Source of the DNA: Celeribacter sp. HF31
GTDB lineage: Bacteria > Pseudomonadota > Alphaproteobacteria > Rhodobacterales > Rhodobacteraceae
Direction: 5' to 3'
Length of the DNA: 64,000 nucleotides
NCBI RefSeq assembly: GCF_011806455.1
Contig: NZ_JAATOT010000006.1
Coordinates: 1 to 64,000, forward strand
Below, piece by piece: positions 38,107 to 46,733 of this stretch. Made by a program: the position numbers and the translations under genes. Every line of letters begins with the position of its first letter. Position 1 is the first letter of the stretch. The notes beneath the pieces are model-generated. The model was not told the origin of the DNA and ran no database searches. It was given only the letters and a program-made list of their open reading frames with translations.

Positions 38107-38557
38107 CGGACAGTATTTGCATTCGCCCCGCAACAGCCGGTGATTTCGACGCCTGCCATGCACTTTACAAGGCTCTGGTCGGTGAGGTTGCCGTAGCGGA
38201 TGCGGCGCAGTTTGCCAAGGTTTTGGCGCAATCGGGCACGACGGTTTTCATCGCGGAGAAAGAGGGCAAAGCCGTGTCCATGGCGACGGTGCATCTTTTG
38301 GAAAACATGACATATGGCGGGCGCCCTATGCCTTGGTCGAGAATGTGGTGACCCTGTCCAAGCATCGGGGCCAGGGGCTGTCACGCGCGGTGATGCGCCA
38401 TATCGAGGAGGTGGTCTGGGCCGCGCAGGGCTATAAAATCATGCTGTTGACCGGGCGCGACTATGGCGCGCGCGGATTTTATGAGGCCATTGGCTATGAC
38501 GGCGAAGAAAAGGTCGCGATGATCCGCCGCCGCACGCCGCCGCGCAAAGCCACTTAG
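38103..38557 (+). pseudogene. GNAT acetyltransferase broken by a one-base frameshift
   Basis: From the GTG at 38103 the frame encodes TDSICIRPATAGDFDACHALY and goes to VHLLENMTYGGRP, then runs to a stop at about 38349. The true continuation, YALVENVVTLSKHRGQGLSRAVM...GYKIMLLTGR...GFYEAIGY, lies in the +1 frame to 38557. Adding one C to the CCC run at 38324-38326 restores a continuous GNAT domain with the R/Q-x-x-G-x acetyl-CoA loop (HRGQGLS). Either a recent inactivation or a sequencing error in a homopolymer. Confidence 0.85.
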
Positions 38558-38871
38558 GCGTCGTCGCCCTTGGCCACGGCCACTTCGGCGAGGGTTTCAA
38601 AGGCCTGACCGGAGGCGATCAAACAGGTGATGCCGTTGGGGTTGGTCACGAGAATCGTCCAGGTGCCGGTCTCGTCAGAGGCAAAGACCTCGACCACGCC
38701 GGAATTGGGCGCAAGGCCGATGGATTGGCGGCTTTCGCCATACTTGCTTGTGAGCCGATCCAGAATCTGGTCGCGCTGGGCGCAGTTTTGTTGCGCGGAT
38801 GCCGGGGCGGCTACGATCGTTGTGGCCATGAGCAGCGCGGCTCCGGTCAGAGTGGCAATCCGTGTCGTCAT
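38554..38871 (-). CDS. Hypothetical exported protein
   Basis: 105 residues, not recognised. Signal peptide of about 26 residues (MTTRIATLTGAALLMATTIV, then APASAQQ); the mature part of about 80 residues has two Cys, a coiled segment around DQILDRLTSKYGESRQS, and a beta-rich region with TGTWTILVTNPNGITCLIA. It is convergent with the acetyltransferase remnant and overlaps it by four bases. Similar short exported proteins are common in Rhodobacteraceae. Confidence 0.75.
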   Translation of the reverse strand: MTTRIATLTGAALLMATTIVAAPASAQQNCAQRDQILDRLTSKYGESRQSIGLAPNSGVVEVFASDETGTWTILVTNPNGITCLIASGQAFETLAEVAVAKGDDA

Positions 38872-39106
38872 CGTCTTGTCCTTTTCTGTTTCGGCGCGAC
38901 CTGTCTGAAAGATTTGGTGCGCGGGTGTCCGGTGCTGGGCTGTCCCTTTTTCTAACGTGCCGGTATGGATCTCAGCCTGCCGAAAAAGGGTTAAAAAAGC
39001 GGTTACCGTAGCGCGCTGCGCTTGGGGTTTTCTTTCTGCAACGCAGGGAAATTCTGCGCTGCGGAAAATTTACCCTTGCGAATTGGTGCGTTTGTGTGGC
39101 CTCTTG

Positions 39107-39121
39107 CGCAATAATATTGCG
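39107..39121. promoter_or_regulatory. Perfect dyad at the mcl2 ribosome-binding site
   Basis: CGCAATAATATTGCG (7 + 1 + 7 bases) lies just upstream of and overlapping the GGAGG site before the ATG at 39137. CGCAATATTG stands in the same place, against GGGAGG, in front of ecm at 54044. It could be an operator or an RNA structure at the ribosome-binding site. The 265-base gap 38872-39136 contains the promoter and no gene. Confidence 0.55.
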
Positions 39122-39136
39122 GAGGAAAAGAATCAA

Positions 39137-39991
39137 ATGACCCAAGTCGCCAACCGTCCCTATCGCTCGGCTCTCTATATCCCAGGTTCGAAAGAACGTG
39201 CGCTGGAAAAGGCCAAGGGGCTGGCCTGTGACGCGATCCTGTTCGATCTTGAGGACGCCGTGTCGCCCGATGAAAAAGTCAAGGCGCGCGGCCTGTTGAA
39301 AGAGACGTTGGCGCAGGGCGGCTACGGCAATCGGGCCAAGATCGTGCGGGTCAACGGCTTTGACACCGAATGGGGGCGCGACGATGTAGCGGCTTTTGTT
39401 GGTGCTGATATTGACGGGATTCTCCTGCCGAAAGTCGAAAGTGCGGCGATGGTCGAGGAGCTGGCACAGGCCATTCCCGATGTGCCGCTCTGGGCGATGA
39501 TGGAGACGCCGAAGGGGATGCTGAACGCCGCAGAGATCGCCGCACACCCGCGCATGGCGGGGTTCGTCATGGGCACGAACGATCTGGCGAAGGAGCTGAA
39601 CACGCGGTTCCGGGCTGACCGTTTGCCGATGATGGGGGGCTTGCACATGTGCCTGATCGCGGCGCGCGCCTATGGGGTGATTTGCCTCGATGGGGTCTAT
39701 AATGCCTTCAAGGATGACGAAGGTCTCAAGGCCGAATGCGAGCAGGGGCGTGACATGGGGTTTGACGGCAAGACGCTCATTCACCCGGCGCAATTGGAGA
39801 TCGCCAACACGGCCTTCGCACCAAGCGAGGCGGAGATCGATCTGGCCGAACGTCAGATCGCGGCCTTCGAGGAGGCTGAGGCAAATGGTCAGGGTGTTGC
39901 AGTTGTCGATGGAAAAATCGTCGAAAACCTCCATATCGTGACGGCACGGGCGATGCTTGCGAAAGCGGAGGCGATCAAGGCCCTGACATAA
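39137..39991 (+). CDS. mcl2: (3S)-malyl-CoA thioesterase (Mcl2-type, CitE family)
   Basis: 284 residues of the HpcH/HpaI/CitE fold. ALYIPGSKERALEKAKGL, ILFDLEDAVSPDEK, LWAMMETPKGMLNAAEI and GFVMGTNDLAKEL hold the Mg and CoA contacts. The length and sequence follow the Rhodobacter Mcl2 thioesterase, which hydrolyses (3S)-malyl-CoA to malate in the ethylmalonyl-CoA pathway, rather than the longer Mcl1 lyase. A malyl-CoA or citramalyl-CoA lyase role remains possible. It heads an operon with nnrU, a DUF1737 gene and mch. GGAGGA precedes the start. Confidence 0.85.
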   Translation: MTQVANRPYRSALYIPGSKERALEKAKGLACDAILFDLEDAVSPDEKVKARGLLKETLAQGGYGNRAKIVRVNGFDTEWGRDDVAAFVGADIDGILLPKVESAAMVEELAQAIPDVPLWAMMETPKGMLNAAEIAAHPRMAGFVMGTNDLAKELNTRFRADRLPMMGGLHMCLIAARAYGVICLDGVYNAFKDDEGLKAECEQGRDMGFDGKTLIHPAQLEIANTAFAPSEAEIDLAERQIAAFEEAEANGQGVAVVDGKIVENLHIVTARAMLAKAEAIKALT

Positions 39992-40013
39992 ACACGATAT
40001 ACGGAGTACACGC

Positions 40014-40562
40014 ATGACCCTTCTTAGTCTCGGACTGCTGTTCTGGGTGGCCGCCCATCTGTTCAAACGACTGGCGCCGGAGATGCGCGGGGGGATGGGA
40101 GAGAAAGGCAAGGGGCTTGCGGCGCTGGGCATTTTGGTGGGGCTGATCCTGATGATCGTCGGCTACCGGATGAGCGGGACGCATGATCTCTACGCCCTGC
40201 CGACCTATCTGCGCCATGTAAACAACACGCTGATGGTGATTGCGGTGTTTTTGTTCGCGCTCGGGCATTCCAAAAGCCGCCTGCGTGGCAAGATGCGGCA
40301 TCCGATGCTCACCAGTGTCGTGGTCTGGGGCGTGGCGCATCTTTTGGTGAATTCGGATGCGGCCTCTCTGGTGCTTTTTGGTGGCATGACGCTTTGGGCG
40401 CTTGTCGAGATGGCATTGATCAACCGGGCGGAACCGGCGCCTGAGCGGTATAAAGGCGGCAGCCTGGCGGGTGACATCCGTCTGGTGGTGATTTCTCTCG
40501 TGGTCTTCGGCGCGATTGCCGGGGTACATATCTGGCTTGGGTATAACCCGTTTCCGATGTGA
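40014..40562 (+). CDS. NnrU family membrane protein
   Basis: 182 residues with about five membrane helices (LSLGLLFWVAAHLF, ALGILVGLILMIVGYRM, MVIAVFLFALGHSKSRLRGK, VVWGVAHLLVNSDAASL). The NnrU family, related to MddA/isoprenylcysteine methyltransferase-like proteins, was first noticed in nitric-oxide reduction loci, but no denitrification genes are here. Its function in this operon is unknown. The start at 40014 follows GGAG by eight bases. Confidence 0.85.
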   Translation: MTLLSLGLLFWVAAHLFKRLAPEMRGGMGEKGKGLAALGILVGLILMIVGYRMSGTHDLYALPTYLRHVNNTLMVIAVFLFALGHSKSRLRGKMRHPMLTSVVVWGVAHLLVNSDAASLVLFGGMTLWALVEMALINRAEPAPERYKGGSLAGDIRLVVISLVVFGAIAGVHIWLGYNPFPM

Positions 40563-40573
40563 TGGAGTGAGAG

Positions 40574-40777
40574 ATGAAAGCCTACAGGTTGCTGACCGAA
40601 GAAGACACATCGGCCTTTTGTCACAAGGTGACAGAGGCTCTGAACAAGGGCTGGGCGCTTTACGGCGACCCCAGCTACGCCTTTGACGCCGCATCAGGAA
40701 AGATGCGGTGCGCGCAGGCGGTGATCAAGGAGGCCGAGGGGGAATATTCGCCCGAGGTGAAGCTGGGACAGCTATAG
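40574..40777 (+). CDS. DUF1737 family small protein
   Basis: 67 residues: MKAYRLLTEEDTSAFCHKVT, then LNKGWALYGDPSYAFD and a short beta end (AQAVIKEAE). It matches the DUF1737 pattern; the function is not known. It lies 11 bases behind the NnrU gene and 16 bases before mch, clearly in the operon. Confidence 0.85.
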   Translation: MKAYRLLTEEDTSAFCHKVTEALNKGWALYGDPSYAFDAASGKMRCAQAVIKEAEGEYSPEVKLGQL

Positions 40778-40793
40778 TGGGAGGACCATTGAG

Positions 40794-41825
40794 GTGAAAA
40801 CCAATCCGGGACGTTTTTTCGAGGATTATAACATCGGGCAGGTGATCGAGCACGCCGTGCCGCGCACCGTGTCGGGCGGCGAACGCGCGCTCTATCATGC
40901 GCTCTATCCGGCGCGGCATGCGCTGTATTCCTCCGACGAGTTTGCCGAAAGCTGCGGGTTGGAGAAAAGCCCGCTGGACGATCTGATCGCCTTTCATGTG
41001 GTCTTTGGCAAAACCGTCCCGGATATTTCGCTCAACGCGGTGGCGAACCTTGGCTATGCCGAAGGGCGCTGGCTGAAGCCGGTCTATCCGGGCGATACGC
41101 TGCGCTCGGTCTCCGAGGTGATCGGGCTGAAGCAGAACTCCAATGGCAAATCGGGCGTGGTCTATGTGCGCACGACTGGCCTCAATCAATTCGACGAACC
41201 TGTGTTGGAATATGTCCGCTGGGTCATGGTGCGCAAAGGCGATCTGGATGCGCCTGCGCCCGAGACGGTGATCCCGGAGCTGACCAAGGTGGTGGCGCCT
41301 GCGGATCTGGTGATTCCGGAGGGGCTGGATTTCCTGAAATACAACTTCACGCTGGCTGGCGAAGCGCATCGGTTTGGCGATTATGAGATCGGCGAAAAGA
41401 TCGACCATGTGGACGGGGTGACCATCGAGGAAGCCGAGCACATGATGGCGACCCGGCTCTGGCAGAACACCGCGAAGGTGCATTTTGATGCGACCAATCG
41501 CGAGGACGGCAAGCGTTTGATCTATGGCGGGCATGTGATTTCCATGGCGCGGGCCTTGTCGTTCAATGGCTTGGCCAATGCTCAGATGATCGTCGGCCTC
41601 AACGGCGGTGCGCATGCCAATCCGTGTTTCACCGGCGACACCGTGCGGGCTTATACCGAGGTGCTCGACAAGGCGGAAACTGAGGCTCCGGGTGTCGGGG
41701 CGCTGCGGCTGCGGCTCGTGGCCTATAAACATGGCGCACCGGAGTTTGCCTATAAGACCGAGGAGGGGAAATATCACCCCGATGTCTTGTTGGATCTGGA
41801 TTACTGGGCCGTCGTGCCCCAGTGA
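40794..41825 (+). CDS. mch: Mesaconyl-CoA hydratase (beta-methylmalyl-CoA dehydratase)
   Basis: 343 residues: two MaoC/hot-dog hydratase-like domains in tandem (about 1-155 and 170-340). FFEDYNIGQVIEHAVPRTVS and DLIAFHVVFGKTVPDISLNA match the Mch of Rhodobacter, which hydrates mesaconyl-CoA in the ethylmalonyl-CoA pathway. The start is GTG at 40794, placed by GGGAGGA upstream. The operon with mcl2 makes sense because the two enzymes act near each other in the pathway. Confidence 0.9.
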   Translation: MKTNPGRFFEDYNIGQVIEHAVPRTVSGGERALYHALYPARHALYSSDEFAESCGLEKSPLDDLIAFHVVFGKTVPDISLNAVANLGYAEGRWLKPVYPGDTLRSVSEVIGLKQNSNGKSGVVYVRTTGLNQFDEPVLEYVRWVMVRKGDLDAPAPETVIPELTKVVAPADLVIPEGLDFLKYNFTLAGEAHRFGDYEIGEKIDHVDGVTIEEAEHMMATRLWQNTAKVHFDATNREDGKRLIYGGHVISMARALSFNGLANAQMIVGLNGGAHANPCFTGDTVRAYTEVLDKAETEAPGVGALRLRLVAYKHGAPEFAYKTEEGKYHPDVLLDLDYWAVVPQ

Positions 41826-41863
41826 GTCTGGTGTGAGCCTTTCGAGGCTGAATTTGTGATCGC

Positions 41864-41899
41864 AAAAAGGGGCTGCGCAGGACCGCGTGGCCCCTTTTT
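41864..41899 (+). terminator. Terminator behind mch
   Basis: AAAAAGGGGC / GCCCCTTTTT, a 10-bp stem with a 16-base loop, ending in five T, 38 bases behind the mch stop. TGTGATCGCA, one mismatch from the TCA palindrome, sits at 41855-41864, at the left foot of the stem. Confidence 0.9.
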
Positions 41900-41969
41900 C
41901 GTGAAATTCTTAATCTGAAGCTCTGAAAATCCTTATAAAAACCCTAGGAAAGCGTCTCGTGTCCAATTT

Positions 41970-41999
41970 TGTGATCACTGAATGTTTCTTGTGATCACA
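41970..41999. promoter_or_regulatory. Pair of TGTGATCACA palindromes before sdhC
   Basis: TGTGATCACT (41970-41979) and TGTGATCACA (41990-41999) are 20 bases apart, about two helix turns. They are 127-157 bases before sdhC and match the paired sites before sucC and the single site before the GntR gene. The remaining part of the interval 41900-42126 holds no gene. Confidence 0.7.
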
Positions 42000-42126
42000 G
42001 AATGCGTTTTCCTGCACGTCAAGCTGGATAAACCGACCTTGTTAGCGCTCACAGGTGGTGACTCCAGAGCAGAAACGTATATTACGAAAAGCAACTTCAA
42101 CGCATCAATCGTGAAAGGACGCCACC

Positions 42127-42525
42127 ATGGCTGATGTGAATCGCGGCAACCGACCGCTCTCTCCCTTCATGATCGGACCCTATTATCGACCGCAAATGAC
42201 GTCGATCTCCTCGATCATGGTCCGTATCACCGGCATTGCATCGCTGGGCTCCGTCTTCCTCGCGATCTGCTGGTTCCTCGCAGCCGCAAGCTCCGAGACG
42301 GCTTTCAATTTCTTCAACGGTCTCTACGGCAGCTGGATCGGCAACATCGTGATGCTCGCCGCGGCCTGGGCGATCTGGTACCACATGCTGGGCCGGGTGC
42401 GTCATGTGATCTGGGACTTCGGCTACTGCCTGGATGTCGAGACCTCCGAGAAAATGGGCTGGGGCATGTTCATCGGGGCGACCGTCCTGACCGTGCTGAC
42501 CGCTCTTGTGTTTCTGATTTTCTGA
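42127..42525 (+). CDS. sdhC: Succinate dehydrogenase, cytochrome b556 subunit
   Basis: 132 residues, three membrane helices. RPLSPFMIGPYYRPQMTSIS and the HMLGRVRHVIWDFG segment are the conserved family regions; the His in RHVIWD is the usual heme ligand. It anchors the SdhAB module and forms the quinone site with SdhD. Start at 42127 with AAGGA upstream. First gene of the sdh operon, behind a pair of TGTGATCACA sites. Confidence 0.93.
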   Translation: MADVNRGNRPLSPFMIGPYYRPQMTSISSIMVRITGIASLGSVFLAICWFLAAASSETAFNFFNGLYGSWIGNIVMLAAAWAIWYHMLGRVRHVIWDFGYCLDVETSEKMGWGMFIGATVLTVLTALVFLIF

Positions 42526-42535
42526 GGGGATCGCC

Positions 42536-42910
42536 ATGAACTTTCTCACTGACCGCAAACGTGCGACAGGTCTGGGCTCCGGGCATACCGGTGCGCAACA
42601 TCACTGGCTGACCATCGCGACGTCCCTGTCGCTTGTCATTCTCGTGCCGCTCTTCGTCTTCACCTTCGGCTATGCCGTGGGGCATTCTTTTGAAGACGTG
42701 CTGGCCTTCTACGGCAATCCTTTCGTGGCGATCATCACGGCGCTCTGCCTCGTGGGTGGCATCATCCACCTCAAGACCGAAGTGGACGAGGCCGTCGAAG
42801 ATTACGTGGGCGGCCTCAAGCGCAAGCTGACGCTGATCGCTGTGGCGGGCTTTTGCTACACGCTGATGGCGGCCGGCCTCTTCGCCCTTTTGAAACTCGC
42901 CATTCAGTGA
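42536..42910 (+). CDS. sdhD: Succinate dehydrogenase, hydrophobic anchor subunit
   Basis: 124 residues with three membrane helices; [22 protein letters not shown]... starts the chain, and the His-containing [15 protein letters not shown] segment carries the second heme-side residues. It pairs with SdhC. Starts ten bases after the sdhC stop with GAGGGG upstream. Confidence 0.92.
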   Translation: MNFLTDRKRATGLGSGHTGAQHHWLTIATSLSLVILVPLFVFTFGYAVGHSFEDVLAFYGNPFVAIITALCLVGGIIHLKTEVDEAVEDYVGGLKRKLTLIAVAGFCYTLMAAGLFALLKLAIQ

Positions 42911-42932
42911 TGCGCGGCAAGGAATAAAGACA

Positions 42933-44741
42933 ATGACAGCAGCATATGAATATGAAACCCACGAATACGACGTGGTCGTCGTTGGCGCCGGTGGTTCTGG
43001 TCTGCGTGCGACGCTCGGTATGGCTGAGCAAGGTCTGCGCACGGCCTGTGTGACCAAGGTCTTCCCGACCCGTTCGCACACCGTCGCGGCTCAGGGCGGC
43101 ATCGCGGCCTCTCTTTCGAACATGGGGCCGGACAACTGGCAGTGGCACATGTATGACACTGTCAAGGGCTCCGACTGGCTTGGCGACACCGACGCGATGG
43201 AATACCTCGCCCGTGAAGCGCCCAAGGCGGTGTACGAGTTGGAACACTACGGTGTGCCGTTCTCGCGCACCGAAGAAGGCAAGATTTACCAGCGTCCCTT
43301 TGGCGGTCACACCACCGAATTCGGTGAAGGCCCGCCGGTGCAGCGCACCTGTGCCGCCGCTGACCGCACCGGCCACGCGATCCTGCACACGCTTTACGGC
43401 CAGTCCGTGAAGAACAACGCGGAATTCTACATCGAATATTTCGCCATCGACCTGATCATGTCCGACGACGGTCAGTGTCAGGGCGTGCTCTGCTGGAAAC
43501 TCGATGACGGCACCTTCCACCTCTTCTCCGCGAAGATGGTTGTGCTGGCGACGGGGGGCTATGGCCGCGCTTACTTCTCCGCGACGTCTGCCCACACCTG
43601 CACCGGCGACGGTGGCGGCATGGTGGCCCGTGCGGGTCTCGCGCTTCAGGATATGGAATTCGTTCAGTTCCACCCGACCGGCATCTACGGCTCTGGCTGT
43701 CTGATCACCGAGGGCGCGCGCGGCGAAGGCGGCTACCTGACCAACTCCGAAGGCGAGCGCTTCATGGAGCGTTACGCGCCGACCTACAAAGACCTCGCAC
43801 CGCGTGACTACGTGTCCCGGTCCATGACGATGGAGATTCGCGAAGGTCGCGGTGTGGGCGAGCACAAAGACCACATTTTCCTGAACCTCAGCCACCTTCC
43901 GGCCGAGGCTCTGGCGGAACGTCTTCCGGGCATCTCCGAATCCGCGAAAATCTTCGCAGGTGTGGATGTGACCAAAGAGCCGATCCCGGTTCTGCCGACC
44001 GTGCACTACAACATGGGCGGTATTCCGACCAACTATCACGGCGAAGTTCTGAACCCGCAGGCAGACAATCCGACCGCTGTCGTTCCGGGTTTGATGGCCG
44101 TGGGCGAGGCGGGCTGTGCCTCCGTGCATGGGGCGAACCGTCTGGGCTCCAACTCCTTGATCGACCTCGTGGTCTTTGGCCGCGCCGCCGCGATCCGCGC
44201 CGGACAGGTTGTCGATCCGAAGGCGCCGAACCCGGAGCTGAACATGGCGTCCGTGCAAAAGGCCTTTGATCGTTTCGACACGATCCGTTACGCCAAAGGC
44301 GCGATTCCGACCGCCGAACTGCGTCTCGAGATGCAGCGCACGATGCAGGCCGACGCCGCCGTGTTCCGCACCGACAAGACGCTGAAAGAAGGCGTCGAGA
44401 AGATGACCGCTGTGGCCGGCAAAATGGGCGACGTCTCTGTCACCGATCGCAGCCTCGTGTGGAACTCCGATCTGATGGAAACGCTGGAGCTCACCAACCT
44501 GATGCCCAACGCCTTGGCCACCATCCACGGTGCAGAGGCGCGCAAGGAATCCCGTGGTGCGCATGCCCATGAGGATTACCCGGAGCGTGACGATGCGAAT
44601 TGGCGCATCCACACGATTTCCCGCGTCGAAGGCAATGAGGTTGAGCTCAGCTACCGTCCGATCATCGAGGACCCGCTGACGACCGAAGCCGAAGGCGGCA
44701 TCAGCCTCGCCAAGATCGCGCCGAAAGCGCGGACCTTCTAA
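42933..44741 (+). CDS. sdhA: Succinate dehydrogenase flavoprotein subunit
   Basis: 602 residues. [16 protein letters not shown] binds FAD; H49 in [11 protein letters not shown] is the covalent FAD residue; the substrate-binding [16 protein letters not shown] and the [20 protein letters not shown] blocks are intact. It oxidises succinate to fumarate. A hairpin after its stop separates it from three unrelated genes that stand before sdhB. Confidence 0.97.
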   Translation: MTAAYEYETHEYDVVVVGAGGSGLRATLGMAEQGLRTACVTKVFPTRSHTVAAQGGIAASLSNMGPDNWQWHMYDTVKGSDWLGDTDAMEYLAREAPKAVYELEHYGVPFSRTEEGKIYQRPFGGHTTEFGEGPPVQRTCAAADRTGHAILHTLYGQSVKNNAEFYIEYFAIDLIMSDDGQCQGVLCWKLDDGTFHLFSAKMVVLATGGYGRAYFSATSAHTCTGDGGGMVARAGLALQDMEFVQFHPTGIYGSGCLITEGARGEGGYLTNSEGERFMERYAPTYKDLAPRDYVSRSMTMEIREGRGVGEHKDHIFLNLSHLPAEALAERLPGISESAKIFAGVDVTKEPIPVLPTVHYNMGGIPTNYHGEVLNPQADNPTAVVPGLMAVGEAGCASVHGANRLGSNSLIDLVVFGRAAAIRAGQVVDPKAPNPELNMASVQKAFDRFDTIRYAKGAIPTAELRLEMQRTMQADAAVFRTDKTLKEGVEKMTAVAGKMGDVSVTDRSLVWNSDLMETLELTNLMPNALATIHGAEARKESRGAHAHEDYPERDDANWRIHTISRVEGNEVELSYRPIIEDPLTTEAEGGISLAKIAPKARTF

Positions 44742-44758
44742 GGCAAAACCAACATGGT

Positions 44759-44777
44759 CGCCCCGCATTTCGGGGCG
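44759..44777 (+). terminator. Hairpin between sdhA and the pyruvyl transferase gene
   Basis: CGCCCCG / CGGGGCG, a 7-bp stem with a five-base loop, 18 bases behind sdhA, followed after seven bases by TTTT. It is weak as a terminator and could lower the expression of the downstream genes relative to sdhA. Confidence 0.5.
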
Positions 44778-44805
44778 GCCCTCCCTTTTCAACCGGACCT
44801 GCAAG

Positions 44806-45612
44806 ATGTCGCTGAAACTGTTTTGGTGGAAATCGCAACCGAACTTTGGAGATCGCATCTCCAAGGATATCGTTGCCTATGTTTCCGGCCAGACAGTCGA
44901 GTGGGCAGGACCGGAAGAGGCCGAGATGATTGGCGTTGGCTCGATCATGTACGCGGCCCGACAAAGCTTTAAACGCGGCAATAAGGTCAGCCCCTGGCTC
45001 TGGGGCACCGGCGCGATGAAGCCGCTGCCGACCGATTTCATCGACCACATCCAGATCGCGGCGTTGCGCGGACCGATCACCCGCGAAATTCTTGGGGTCA
45101 AGACCGAGGTCTTCGGCGATCCGGGGCTTTTGATGCCGCTGGTTCTGGGCGGAGCGGTCGAGAAAACCGGCAAGATCGGGGTTATTCCCCATATTTCGCA
45201 GGCCGACGAGACGGCTGCGGCGCTGGCGGGGCTTGGCGATAAGCTCGAGATCATCGATCCGCGCGGCGAGAACCACCTCGATGTGGTGCGCCAGATCGCG
45301 GGCTGCGACGTGGTGTTTTCCTCAAGCCTGCACGGGCTGATCATCGCGGATGCCTTTGGCGTGCCCAATGTCTGGCTCGATCCCGATGGCAACCACCCCT
45401 TTGCGCGGCTGAAATTCTACGATTACGCGGCGGGGATCGGGCGTGTCATGCCCTTGCCAATCTCCGTGCGCCAGATCGAAGCGACGCTAGATGCGGGCAT
45501 CGCGCAGGTCGACTATGGCGAGAACGTGCGTCAGGCGCAGCAGCGCTTGATGGAGGCCTTCCCGGCTGCGTTCAAGGCCAAGACCGCCCCGAAAGCCGAG
45601 GTGGCGGCATGA
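44806..45612 (+). CDS. Polysaccharide pyruvyl transferase family protein
   Basis: 268 residues of the PF04230 family. LFWWKSQPNFGDRISKDIVA at the start, an ALRGPITREI segment, and SSSLHGLIIADAFGVPNVW near the end are characteristic. These enzymes attach pyruvate ketals to surface polysaccharides. It sits in the sdh operon between sdhA and sdhB and overlaps the next gene by four bases, so it is a translational partner of the sulfotransferase-like gene. A link to respiration is not apparent. Confidence 0.85.
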   Translation: MSLKLFWWKSQPNFGDRISKDIVAYVSGQTVEWAGPEEAEMIGVGSIMYAARQSFKRGNKVSPWLWGTGAMKPLPTDFIDHIQIAALRGPITREILGVKTEVFGDPGLLMPLVLGGAVEKTGKIGVIPHISQADETAAALAGLGDKLEIIDPRGENHLDVVRQIAGCDVVFSSSLHGLIIADAFGVPNVWLDPDGNHPFARLKFYDYAAGIGRVMPLPISVRQIEATLDAGIAQVDYGENVRQAQQRLMEAFPAAFKAKTAPKAEVAA

Positions 45613-46262
45613 GTGTGATCGACCACAAAACCGGCGCTGCACGACCGTTGATCCTTCAGATCGGATTCAACCGCTGTGGCACGCTGAGCTTTCATCGGCT
45701 GATGGAAGACAATGGCATTCCGGCGCTGCATTGGCAGGAGCCGGAGGGCCGCAATGTCGCGCAGGTGATGGTGAGCAATCTGGCGATGGGCCGCAAACCG
45801 TTTGACGGGTTTGAGGGCGTGCGGGCCTTTTCCGACATTGCCTTTCTCAACGGTCAAATGATGATCGACGGCGCGCGGCTTTTCCGCAGCCTCCATGCGG
45901 CCTACCCGGACGCCTATTTCTTTTTCAACACGCGGGATAAATCCGATTGGATCGCCTCGCGTGCGGCGCATGCCAATGGCACCTTCCTCAAACGGTTCTG
46001 CAAAATGTCGGGCCTTGATGAGGCTGGCGCGAAAGCGGCCTGGGGTGAGATGTTCGACCGCCACACGGCAGAGGTGCAAAGCTATTTCGCGATGGCAGAT
46101 GCCCGGTTCCTGCAATTCGATCTGGACCGCGATGCGCCGTCGAAAATCGCCGACTGGCTTTCGCCGGATTTCGCAGTGGATGCGTCGCTTTGGGGCCATT
46201 ACAACCGCAAATCCCAGCCGCGGGCGCTGCGGGCTGAGACGAACAAGGAGGCGCTCGGATGA
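45609..46262 (+). CDS. Sulfotransferase-like protein
   Basis: 217 residues. IGFNRCGTLSFHRLMED resembles the 5' phosphosulfate-binding loop of sulfotransferases (usually GFNRCGTTS), and FFFNTRDKSDWIASRAAH the 3' phosphate-binding segment. Family members transfer sulfate from PAPS to carbohydrates or lipids. It is translationally coupled on both sides. The call as sulfotransferase is by motif only; the catalytic His or Lys is not certain. Confidence 0.72.
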   Translation: MSVIDHKTGAARPLILQIGFNRCGTLSFHRLMEDNGIPALHWQEPEGRNVAQVMVSNLAMGRKPFDGFEGVRAFSDIAFLNGQMMIDGARLFRSLHAAYPDAYFFFNTRDKSDWIASRAAHANGTFLKRFCKMSGLDEAGAKAAWGEMFDRHTAEVQSYFAMADARFLQFDLDRDAPSKIADWLSPDFAVDASLWGHYNRKSQPRALRAETNKEALG

Positions 46263-46606
46263 TCCGCCTCGGTTTCAAAACGCCTTTCGCAGGGGGGATC
46301 GCCGGGATGATGCTTTTGGCTCTCTCCGGCTGCATCGAGTCCTCCGCTTTGGTCGAGGACACCACGCGCTCGGCGGCCAAATCGGTGGTCAAAACCGTGA
46401 TCAACGACAAGTTCCCCGGCGTGAATGCCGATGTCTATGTCGACTGCATCATGGACAATGCAGAGATGGATCAGCTTGTCTCGCTCGCTCAGGCGGCGGT
46501 GGTGGGCGTCGATCAAAGCACGGTGCAGATCGTGACCGACATCGCCCGCGAACCCGAAACGCTCAGATGTATCGCCCAGGGTGCTCTGGGTGTGCCGAGC
46601 GGATAG
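46259..46606 (+). CDS. Putative lipoprotein in the sdh operon
   Basis: 115 residues, not recognised. [20 protein letters not shown] is a lipoprotein signal with the lipobox LSGC (Cys at about 26). The mature part is mostly helical and contains two further Cys (CIMDNAEMD and LRCIAQG), which could form a disulfide. It overlaps the sulfotransferase-like gene by four bases. Its presence in the sdh operon may be a family trait in Rhodobacteraceae; the role is unknown. Confidence 0.78.
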   Translation: MIRLGFKTPFAGGIAGMMLLALSGCIESSALVEDTTRSAAKSVVKTVINDKFPGVNADVYVDCIMDNAEMDQLVSLAQAAVVGVDQSTVQIVTDIAREPETLRCIAQGALGVPSG

Positions 46607-46614
46607 GGGGCGCG

Positions 46615-46722
46615 ATGACAGATTATTTTCGCCGGATGTCAGACCGAGGCCAGATGGCCCAAGCCGCATCCAAGTCAGATATGAAACACAACTCTCTGCC
46701 GGCACGTCCGGCGTCAAACTAG
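46615..46722 (+). CDS. Possible small protein (35 residues) before sdhB
   Basis: An ATG at 46615 opens 35 codons ([20 protein letters not shown], then [15 protein letters not shown]) and ends 11 bases before sdhB. A GGGG stretch lies six to ten bases before the start. The product is basic with no motif. It may be real, or a translational leader for sdhB, or chance. Confidence 0.35.
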   Translation: MTDYFRRMSDRGQMAQAASKSDMKHNSLPARPASN

Positions 46723-46733
46723 GGGAACAGGCC

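Noticed and set aside
41855-41864. TGTGATCGCA as a third TCA operator at sdhC
   Set aside because: One mismatch, overlaps the mch terminator and is 270 bases from sdhC; chance is as likely.
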